Positions 34,140 to 44,800 of a DNA stretch of 64,000 nt are shown piece by piece (position 1 is the first letter of the stretch; each line of letters opens with the position of its first letter). The DNA is taken from assembly GCA_022605955.1 (NCBI GenBank), contig JAKCOZ010000003.1:7325331-7389330 (forward strand), written 5' to 3'. The translations under genes were made by a program, and so were the position numbers. The notes under the pieces were generated by a model. The model worked only from the letters and a program-made list of their open reading frames with translations, was not told the DNA's origin and made no database searches. This stretch comes from Rallus limicola (lineage: Eukaryota; Chordata; Aves; Gruiformes; Rallidae).

Positions 34140-34668
34140 GGAAGCAGGAGGGCCGGGATCCACGCCCGGCAGCATGGTTCCACCGCTGTCTGCTGCTGGG
34201 CCAGTGGCCTCTGACGCTGCATGTCAGAGGCCTGCTCGGTTTCACCCACACTCTTTGGGTTTTCACACAGTTGCTGATTTTAGCTTGTTTTTGAAATAAA
34301 GTTGCCCGTTTTCACAGTTCAGCACGCTTCGCACAATTCTCCTGGGCAAGGGCAAGCGCTGCCACGTTCCGCACGGCCAAAATCCAGCCGCAGTCACGTA
34401 GGGCACAAAGGGGAAGAGTCACTCGAAAGGGCTGCAAGCACGTCAGCTCAGAGAGGAGGTTGCTCGCAGCCACGGTGGGTGGGAGCGACCTGTCATCAGC
34501 CAGAGGCGAGAAAGAGGAGCAGAGGTTTTGGATTTATGCCATGCCTGCGCAGAGATGGGTGCGAGGTGGCAAGTCCACCAAACTAGCCCCTTACACACCG
34601 AATTCACAACCTCTTTCACTTGTCCCAGCAGAGCAGGCTGCTTACCAATCCTTTTGCCCTCAGCAGTA

Positions 34669-34777
34669 ACTTTCAGCCTGAAGGCAGCAAGCCATGGAGC
34701 AGGACCTGTGGGCACCGGCCTATGGCCTGGAACTCTGCCATGGCACGTCTTGTGGGTGGCAGAGATGCCCAGAAGGG
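34669..34777 (+). pseudogene. Second acrosin exon 2 fragment, shorter
   Basis: Duplicate of 17898-18064 after copy 5. It has the same 24-bp loss at the intron 1 acceptor and the same Arg-Leu-Val-Gly-Gly-Arg start, but breaks off after the Gln-Lys-Gly codons at about 34777. Confidence 0.82.
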
Positions 34778-34784
34778 GACTTCT

Positions 34785-34832
34785 GAGTTTACACCTAAAC
34801 TCTAGAGTGTCAAAGCACTGACCCAAACACAT
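34785..34832 (+). other. Misplaced piece of the acrosin 5' flank
   Basis: AGTTTACACCTAAACTCTAG and the following ~30 bases match the sequence between the integrase fragment and the acrosin promoter (about 14549-14600). It joins the exon 2 debris on one side and the LTR on the other, so two deletion or recombination joints lie within 60 bp. Confidence 0.75.
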
Positions 34833-34963
34833 TTCTGTTTCTGTGAAAGGACCGGTCTGTTTAAAGCATGCCGTCTTCGGAGCATATCTCAGGGAATGAT
34901 TTCATACAAGAAATCGACTTTTGCTTCCATCAGGCTGTGTCCCGTCTCTCCGTCATATCAGCA
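34833..34963 (+). mobile_element. Right LTR (R/U5 part) closing the 21-kb block
   Basis: 34840-34953 is almost base-for-base the internal LTR 19487-19600 (one clear difference, AAG/AGG at about 34933). It ends TATCAGCA. AGTCCC follows at once and the interrupted CR1 resumes, so this is the outer 3' end of the inserted block. Confidence 0.78.
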
Positions 34964-34969
34964 AGTCCC
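34964..34969. repeat. Right 6-bp target duplication AGTCCC
   Basis: It pairs with 13923-13928. Counting it once makes the CR1 ORF1 frame continuous across the block. Confidence 0.75.
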
Positions 34970-37900
34970 AACTCGCTGCAGTGGAAATATCTCTTCCCTG
35001 CCTACCTTGGTTCCCCAGGTGCCCCTAAGCAATAGGTTTGAGGTGCTGGGAGTTGAAGAGGAGGCAAATGGGTAGCTAGGGGACAAATCCCTAATAGGAG
35101 GCCAAGTGTGACGAAGTAAACTCCATGTCTTAAGGCTGCCTCCACCAGAAAAGACAGAAAAGTGATTTTGATTGGGTATTCCTTTCTCAAGTGAACAGAG
35201 GGCCCCATATGCAGACCAGACCCTACCCATAGGGAAGTGTGCTACCTCCCTGGGGTGTGGATCAAGGACATAACTAGAAAACTCCCAGATCTGCTTCCTC
35301 CCTCTGATTCCTATCCAGTACTCATTGTTCAGGCAGGCAGTGATGAAATCTCTCAAAGAAGTCTGAGAAGTATTAAAAGAGACTTCAGGGGTCTAGGGAG
35401 GCTGATTGAGGAAGGGGGAGTGCAAGTGTTGTTTTCTTCTATCCCATTTGGGGCAGCAAAGAACATGAAGTGGGTTAAGAAATTAGAGGTGTTGAACTGA
35501 GGGGTTGGTGCCACCTCAGGAACTTTGGGTTTTTCATTCATGGGGCAGTTTACTCAGCACCTGGCCTGACTGCTGCAGGCAGGTGTCACCTGTCTCCAGG
35601 AGGGTAAAGAATCCTTGCTTGAGAGGTGGTAGGCCTCATTGACAGGGCTTTAAACTAGTTAGGAAGGGAGAAAGGGATGTAGTGAGGCCTGCTATGTTCA
35701 AGCAAGTAGGTTCTAGCTTTATACTAGATTTGAAGGGAGAGGAGGCTAAAATTCAACGAGATAGAGAAGGGCTTGAGGATGCTGAAATTCTACAAGATTG
35801 TAGTGAAATACCTTAAAGTATCCCATAGGAACTTCTGGGGACTCTTTAGAGGAGGCAGTATTGCTGACCCCTTTCCGGAACCTTCTTCTTCCTCTAGGAG
35901 GCAGTGGAGGAAAATTTCAGATTCCTCCCAGAGTTTTGAGGGAAAAAGGTAGTGAGCCAGAAAGCCCAGATGAAGTGTCATTACACAAATGCACACAGCA
36001 TGGATAATAAGCAGAAGGAATTGGAAACTGTGATGTCACCAGAAAATTTTGATCTAGTTGCAATCACAGAAATATGGTGGGATGATTCCCACAGCTGGAA
36101 TATCCCTGTAGAAGGGAATCACCTTTTTAGAAGGGATAGGATCCGTAGGAAGGGTGGTGGAGCTGCCCTCTGTGTTAAAAAGTGGATAGACTGTGAGGAG
36201 CTCCCTCTGAGAAGTGGTCAGGAGCAGGTTGAGAGCCTGTGGGTCAGAATTAGGGATGGGATTAATAAAGAACAGCTGGTGATAGGGGTCTACTACAGGC
36301 CACCTGATCGAAGAGAGACTACTGACAAAACCTTTCTCCTCCAGCTGTAGGAGGCATCACAGTCACAGGCACTCATCCTGATGGGGGACTTTAACCACCC
36401 AAACATCTGCTGGGAAAACCACATGACAAGCTGCAAGAAATCTAGGAGACTACTGGAGTCTACAGATGACAACTTTCTGGTTCAGGTATTGGACAGACCA
36501 ACCAGAGGTGATGTATTGCTGTACCTAGTGCTTATCAGTGTGGGGGAGATTATTAAAGGTGTTAAGATTGGAGACAGCCTGGACTGCAGCGACTATACCC
36601 TAGTTGAGTTTCCAATCTCAAGGAATGTGGGCCTGGCAAAAAGTGGGATCAGGACCCTGAACTTTAGGACAGCAAACTTCAGGCTGTTTAAGGACTTCTT
36701 GGCCAAGATCTCCTGTGAGGTGGTCCTTAGAGACAGAAATGTTGAGGAAAGATGGCCACCCTTTAAGGATGTCTTTCTGAGAGCACAAGAGCAGTCTGTC
36801 CCTCTGAACAAGAAAGTGGGCAGGAGGGACAGGAGACCAGCATGGCTAAGCAAGGACCTGCTGATCAAACTGAGGGAAAAGAAAGGCAAGCACAAGCTCT
36901 GGAAACAAGGGTGTGTTACCTGGAAAGAATACAGGGATGCTGTTTGGACTTGCAGAGATGGGATCAGGAAAGCCAAGGCACAGATGGAATTGAACTTGGC
37001 GAGGGATGTTAAAAACAACAATAAGGGATTTTACAGATACATTGGCCAGAAGAGACAGGCCAAAGAGAGCATACCCCCCTTGGTAATTGAGAAAGGAGAA
37101 TTGGCTGCAACGGATGTGGAGAAGGCTGAGGTACTGAATGAGTTCTTTGCCTCAGTCTTCTCTGGCAGCCAGGATTCTCATACTTCTCAAGTCCCAGAAC
37201 CCTGAATCCCTGAAACTCTATGTGGGAACTGGGGGAGTAATTTCCCCCTCACTTGTAAGGGCAGAGCAAGTCCAAGACTGCCTCATGGGACTCAATGTCT
37301 ACAGGTCTATGGGGCCAGATGACATGCATCCCAGGGTCCTGAAGGAGCTGGCTGATGTGGTTGCCGAGCCGCTCTGCATCATATTTGAAAATTTGTGGCT
37401 GTCAGGAGAGGTCCCCAGGAACTGGAAAGAAGGTCATGTCACTCCCATTTATAAGAAAGGGAGCAAGGAAGACCCAGGGAATTACAGGCTGGTGAGCCTC
37501 ACCTCTGTGCCTGGGAAGATCATGGAACGGATCCTCCTGAATGACATGTTGGAGCACATGAGGGATGAGCGCCTGATCCGGGACAGCCAGCACGGCTTCA
37601 CCAAGGGAAGGTCGTGCCTCACCAATCTGGTGACCTTCTGTGATGGAGTGACAGCATCGGTAGCTAAAGGGAAGGCAACTGATGTAAATTATGGGGACTT
37701 GGGCAAGGCCTTTGACACAGTCCCCCACCATATCCTTATCTCTGAATTGGAGAGATGTGGATTTGATGGATGGACCATCCAGTGGATAAGAAACTGGTTG
37801 ACAGGACTTAGACAAAGGGTGGTGGTCAGTGGGTCTATGTCCAGGTGCAGGCCTGTGACAAGCAGGATCCCCCAGGGGTCTCTCTTGGGAACGGTGCTCT

Positions 37901-38870
37901 TTAACATCTTTATCAATGACATCAGTGATGGAATTGAGTGCACCCTCAGCAAGTTTGCAGATGACACCAAGCTGAGGGGTGTGGTTGACACCACAGAAGG
38001 ACAGGAAGCCATCCAGAGGGATCTTGACACGCTGGAAAGGTGGGCCTGGGTGAACCTAATGAGGTTCAACACTGCCAAGTGTCAGGTGTTGCGCTTGGGC
38101 TGGAAGAATCCCAGACATAGATACAGACTGGGAGAAGAGCTCCTTGAGAGTAGCCCTGCTGAGAAGGACTTGGGGATTCTGGTAGACGAGAAACTTAACA
38201 TGAGCCAGCAGTGTGCTCTTGCAGCTCGGAAGGCCAATGGTATCCTGGGCTCCATCAGGAGAGGGGTGGCCAGCTGGGACAGGGAGGTGATTGTCCCTCT
38301 CTCAGGGAGGTGATGTGCCCTTGTGAGGACCCATCTGGAATACTGTGTCCAGATCTGGGGCCCCCAATATAAGAAAGATGTAGAACTGTTGGAGAGGGTT
38401 CAGAGGAGGCCACAAAGATGATTAGAGGGCTGGAACACCTCCCCTGTGAAGAGAGGCTGAGGGAGCTGGGCGTGTTCAGCCTAGAGAAGAGAAGGTTGCA
38501 GGGGGACCTCATTGCAGGCTTCCAGTACCTGAAGGGAGCATACAAACAGGATGGGAATCAACTTTTTTAAAGGGTAGATAATGTCAGGACAAGGGGGAAT
38601 GGATTAAAGCTAAGGGAGGGAATGTTTAAATTAGATATTAGGTAGAATTTTTTTACAGAGAGAGTGGTGAGGTGCTGGAACAGGCTGCCCAGAGAGGTGT
38701 TGGATGCCCCATCCCTGGAAGTGTTGAAGGCCAGGTTGGATGGGGCCCTGGGCAACCTTGTGTAGATCCAGGCCTGAGGTTGGTGTCCCTGCCTGTGGCA
38801 GGGTGTTGGAACATTATGATCCGTGGGGTCCCTTCCAACCCAGACCATTCTATGATTCTCTGATTCTATA
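34970..38870 (+). mobile_element. 3' part of the split near full-length CR1 (ORF1 end, ORF2, 3' tail)
   Basis: After the join, ORF1 continues through VPLSNRFEVLG (about 35017) and an esterase-like segment at 35237-35660 with several stops. ORF2 starts at about 35952 with an endonuclease domain (DLVAITEIWW). It has an in-frame stop at 36348 and then runs on to 37205, where a frameshift moves to the frame 37138-38313. The reverse transcriptase part keeps the motif A Asp ([11 protein letters not shown]) and the FADDTKL box. Further frameshifts follow near 38310 and 38400. The element ends with CR1 tail units at about 38847-38868. It is inactive. Confidence 0.9.
35952..38313 (+). pseudogene. CR1 ORF2 (endonuclease-reverse transcriptase), broken
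   Basis: The non-LTR retrotransposon polyprotein would nick the target and copy CR1 RNA. The order is APE-type endonuclease (residues about 1-220), linker, then reverse transcriptase with [41 protein letters not shown] and FADDTKL. Breaks are a stop at 36348-36350, a frameshift between about 37170 and 37205, and a premature end at 38313. In motif A one usual hydrophobic residue before the Asp is Gly (YGDLG). Confidence 0.88.
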
Positions 38871-41800
38871 ACCCATCTTTGTTTTCATTGAAACACTTGC
38901 TGTATGTGAGTCCTGAAGTTCCTTGATTAGTCCCTCAGTTCAGAGTATATTAAAGAAACTCTTGCTATTAATTTAAAAAGATAATGACTGAAAGTGATAT
39001 GCCCTAAATGTTTTGGAAGTAGGCCAATCTTTGTTAACACTTAATTACAATATGCCTGAGGAACTTAACATACATTAACTTCATACTCACTGTTGTTTAA
39101 TTTTACACAGGATGAAGAAAAATTGTAAGGAACAGTATACCTGTGATCCATGAGACAGGGTGATGCACACGTCGGGTTAATGAAAATGACCTTTCATAAA
39201 AATTACATTGTCACACTGGACAAAACAAACCACTTCTTTTAAGAGAAATAGACTGTTTAGCACAGTTCTTTTCCCAATGCTGGTAATTAGCACGCTTTCT
39301 ACTGAATATCCTGAATGACTATTATTTTCATTTCCTACCTTCCTGGTTTGTTTTAAAGCATGTATTCTAAGCAAAGCTAATGTCTAGTTTCAGCATTTGG
39401 GGACACATCTTTACTGAAAGAAAGTTCAGATGGGAGCCACTGGTTGTATGTTTGAGCAAGGGCTTCACAATCTGCTTTTTCCCTTCCTGTGGCCATACTG
39501 TTGCATTTGATCCCATACTAAAACATGGATGGCTGTTTTTTAAAGAATTCCTGAAGGCAGAGCTGTTGAAATTGCATATCATGCCATCAGATGATCATGA
39601 AACTACAACTTCAGTTTTTCTCTAATGTCCTTACTGCCTAAATTTAATTAAATGAAGTTTAGCATTTCTCTCTACTCATGGTTTTGTTTATGTATTCAGA
39701 AGACCATTCCCCTCATATGTTAGTCTTAATGAGTGCTCGTTATGTACTTTCTCAATTAAAAGTTTCAGGTATTTTCTTGTAAATGTAATGGAAAGGATTT
39801 TTTTTCCTCCTCACCCTATGAAGTTCTTGCAGACAACTAATGGAGAAAAGAAAGTCAGATTCTATTAATACATATGGGAAAAATTATTTTAGAAAATATT
39901 TTTCTACTGATAAAGTGAAGCCCTCCTGCATCAAATCGCTGCTTTCACTGGGCTTGTTTCACATGAAGAGTATTGCTTGAAAAGTACAGATTGCATTCAT
40001 TAATGAGAGTTTATTGGCAGGCCCACTACCAGCACTGCTGATGAGCACATCAGGCTTCTTTCACAATTTCCAGATGAAACAGCTACAACAATTAAACAAA
40101 GCAGACAGTTTTCTCCATGTGAGCACCTAGGCACAGAATGTTCTCTCTCAGCACAGAACATTTCCAGTGTACAAACACAAAGCCTCTTCGCAACCCAGCT
40201 AAGCTCCCAAGACTTAAAAGCATCATTTTCAGATAATTTTCAGCAAGTTCGCATCTTCCAGTAGGTTTCGGGGGTTTTCAGTAGGTATCTATTTCAAAGT
40301 AGAGCTGCCCCCCAGCTAAAATGTAGTGTTGTGCTAGACAAAAAGCTAAGTTAGGGGGAGAAAGACTTTCAAAAAACCAGATGAAAATGAAGACATTATG
40401 CAGTTGAAATTCTTACCCTTTGTATTTCACAGAAGGAAAGCTGGTTTAGGAAGATCTTAAAACGGAGAGTATTTTGACATCCAGTTTTCTACTATTATCT
40501 TCAAATTTTATGGGAACAGAGATATAATAACATTTAAAACTGGGATTATTATATGGTGAGATACAAAGTGAAGTGGCATTTTTTTTCTCACACAACTTCA
40601 TACTTAGATTTCACCATATACCTCATGTCTAAATCTATATGAAGGAAGTAAAATACAGACTGTTAATCTAAAGCCAGATATTGATCTCAACAGTACTTGG
40701 GAGATTTACCTAAAGCGTAAGAGAACCATACACTTAGATGTGCATGTCACAGAGCTCAGCTGTAAACTGTTAGTCCATGAGATGCCTTGCAAAGCAAAAC
40801 AAAATGAAACATTTTTGTTCTGATTCAGAGCAACGCATTTTAAGAAAAAAAAAAAAAATTTCTGTCTGGAGAACACTGTCACATATGTTAAAATATTATG
40901 TTTCAGTTGCAAAATTACAGTATTAAACACATTATCATACCCTGAAATGAAATACTGCACCCCTTCTTCCCCACCAATCTAAAATGTCCCTGCAATTTTA
41001 AAGTAATCATGTTGTTCACTATGACTGAGCAAAGAAATCTGAGTTAAACAGCTAAAACATGTCTTCTTGGTGTACATACAGGGCAAGTAGAAGCTAATAA
41101 ATCTATCCTCAATCAGGAAATGCAACATTGCTCCTTTGCTCTTGCTATGCAGAAGAGACACTTAGGGCACTAAAGCAATTACACTTTTATTTGATTGAGA
41201 AGACCAGTAGCTGGCATATGAGGAATTGGGCAGAAAAGAATAATCTTCCAGATAGATTCTCAAGTCAAGGTACAAATCCTTTAACTGCATGTTTAATATA
41301 AATTATTTTAAGGGAGTAGCTTTTCTCATGATGACTTAATTTGAGTTACTGCATTCTGGTTAATGTACAGGTCTCTGAATGATGAAAATACATGGGAAGG
41401 GAGTGGGAAGGGGGGTTGTGGGGGAGGGGAGGAATTTCTCCTGAGAAGAAATAAATAATTTCCTGAAGTAGGAATATTATTGCATAGTTTAATGTTAAAC
41501 TAAGGGGTCAGAGAAGCACCTAGTAAATATTTTCTGATTGAATCTTTCAGTTATTACACATACAATTAGAAGTGAAGGAAAAAATCCCTTACATCAGCTG
41601 TCATGAAAGATTTTTCACTCTTTTTTGCCTTCTCAAGCACTTTCTGAAGGCTTAGTGGGACTTAGATGCAGTGGATTTGTACAGTTTAAAGAAAGTAGAT
41701 GAGTTAGCTTTCTGGAAGTTTCCTCAACGATTAAATTTTCATATATATACCTGTAGTTATATACATACACATAAATATGTAGATCAGTGGAGACCAGGGG

Positions 41801-44800
41801 TGAATATATACGACTGTGCAGACCTATATGACTGGACCAATCTAAGTCTTCGTTGAAGGTTTCCCTGATGTACTGGACCTGGATATAGGACCTGGATACA
41901 TTCCCCATGACAATATATTTTTCTCTGTCAACTGTACCAGGTTAAAGGTTTATGTGTGCATGGTGAATTATTCCAACCTCAGTCCTCTAGCTCACTTCCA
42001 AAGAAGATTTTTTGAAAGGTTGCTTTGGAAAGTGGGTGACTAAAATAACTATCTTAAAAAAAGGGCACAATAGCCTGTATCCAAGTGGGTAAAATCAGAA
42101 GAACACCAGAGGATATAGGCACACACTCAAATAAGAGGTCATTTGTCCCTGGTCTTTGTTAGAAACCAAGCTAGCCCCTTTCCAGACTTGAAAATGCTCC
42201 CAATTTCATTTTATACTATTAAAAAAAAAATTTAAAAATTCTTCAGGCATTATATTCTGTTCTACCTTTGAAATTTTGGGACTCATCAAGTACTTCATTC
42301 AAACTAATGAGTTAACAAAATATATACATGCCACAAAAGACCTGTGAAATAGCTCTGCAATTTACTTCACCTCAACATCACTGAAAATGGTAATTTTCCA
42401 TTACTACAAGAACCTAATTTTAATTGTTCTGTGCTGTTCATTTAAAACTCCTAGCTTCATCATGTCAGTATCTTTTGCAGCTAGAGACTAAAAATAAAAG
42501 AAAAGGTGTGGAATGGGAAAAAGCCATTGTTTAACACAAAAATGACAGTCATTGCCACCTTTATTTATCTAAACAGTTTTGGTTGGGTATTTTTAAATGT
42601 TGCATCATGTGTGTTCTGAGATAATTCCCTTTCCATCTTAAAAACAGGTCAGATCAGATTCAGACACCGAGGCCTTCAGTAGGTATACTTGTGCCCATGT
42701 AACTTTACCTTTGATGCTCTCCAACTCATAAGCAAATTAAAAAAATATTAAAATATAATTTATTCAAATGTATCAGAATTAACTACCCAACATTTCCCAA
42801 ACATGAACATAGTGTCACAGAGTCCTTGAACATGACAGCCTTGCTGGTACATGCTCCACCAGAGAGATGTGTCTTTGCACTTCATTTGACATTAAACATA
42901 CTTGTTCTGTGCACAGAAGGAGCAATGGCAGCTCTTACTGCTCCTGGTATGGATATTGCTTGTACACCATGGAAATGCCCACCCACCATATCAGACTCAG
43001 CCTAGGGATAGACCTTCTCCATGAATGTCTTTCCTTGCAAAATCCCTCACCATTTGATGTGTCTCAGCAAGAATGCAACACCCTTATTGTTGCTGGCCCA
43101 TGTCCATGGAAAGCAGTCATGGTTATCTGGGAATACCCATTGCCCAAAAGGAACTAGAGCTGGCTGAATGCCCAAGACTGCAGACAGCCCTTGGCACCTG
43201 TTCTGACTCCCACTGGCTCCTCCCAGCAGTGTGTGTGGAGCCCATGACAGTATGGCATGCTCCATGCTCCTCTCACTTGGGAGCAAAATGTCCTTGCCAT
43301 GATTGGCAGCATGGTCCCTTGCTGGTGCCTCCCTGGGAGGTGATGTCCAGGCTCCAGCGAGGTGATCTCTGTACATTGGTGTAGCCATCCGAAGCTTGCT
43401 GATGATATCAAATAACCATTACTATATTTTATTAGGTAGAGTGCTCAGTCCTCTCCTTTCTCATAGACAAGAGTGAAGGGACAAATCTGCAGGGTTTATA
43501 GTGAGATTTCTACCTTTTTACAATTCCTCAGTATAAACAACAGTTCAGTGAATATTCAATCATTTCTTACTACAGTTGTCATTTTCATAGCAACTATCTA
43601 GATTAGCTACTTCATCACCAATGATAACTGAATTTGTTAAGGAATAATCTTCCCTTCTGTATTGATTTGGCTGTTCTCCTCCTGTCACCAGAAGTTTTTC
43701 AGATTAATACATCAGACTGCATTACCCTTACTCACACAGAATACAGCCTTGCTTCACAATTATCTCCATTGACTTCCATATGGCTATTCCTGGTAGAAGT
43801 TATTTAATAATGTTATCAAGCCTACCCATTTGGATTTTAGCATTGTCATTCTCCAGTTCTTATCATGAAGAATATCCTTAATGGTCTTGCAGATCCTATA
43901 AGATTGTAACACTACACTGTCTCTATGAAATGGGTCATTTTATACACTTGCCAATTTTATCTACCATCTTCCAGCACTTTCATTTACTTAATACTCTAAA
44001 GAGCAATCCATGGAACTTTCAGCTTTCCCACTGACTTTTTTCAAGATGTTACCAACTCCACAATTTGTTTTCATCAATATTGAAATTTCTCATCTTTCAA
44101 CCAGCATTTAGGAATTCACTTACTGCTTTGTGCTCATTCTCCCTTCTCTTTCCTTATCCATGAATGTCCTCCCCAGATCATAGTCTATCAATTCACTAGC
44201 CCTTTTCCAGTTTGCCCTGTAAATGATACTACAAGTTATGATGTAGTTTTATCTTCTGTTTCTTTCCCTTCTGCGATGCTTTGTTCTGCACTGTTCTCTC
44301 TCCCTCTCCTTCAATATAATTTTCCCCCAGTCTACAACCACCTCAAAAATCTCTGAAACACTGCTAGCCAGAAGTTGAAAAGTTTCATGGGAGACCTACC
44401 GTGAATGATAGTCTCTCACGACAGTCTTGCAATTTTTCCCAAACCATTTGCTACCAAGCTCTACTTAGTACTACATACTACTTCAGATTAATTCTATTCT
44501 CCTGTTCTTTCAAGGCAGGTTTCAGCTCACTGAAACAGTGTCCTGAGATAAGCTGGGGACTGAAGTGCACAGGCTACACCTGGTACTATGTACATCTCAC
44601 TGAAAATAAACAAACACCCTAACAGTGCTGTAAATCCAGGGACACCAAAGCAAGCACTTAAATCCCTGCCTTGTGAAACAGTACCCTAGAAAGACTTCTG
44701 CTTATCACACATTGGACACTGCACCAAGGCTTGGGTGAGAATAGCTATGAGCATTTCCAATTATGTTTGCTCTCTTGATACACCCTTCCTCAGGTACTTT

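Noticed and set aside
42867..43411. Overlapping frames of 85-113 codons in a GC-richer patch
   Set aside because: They occur on both strands in several frames with no domain, as expected by chance where stop codons are rarer.
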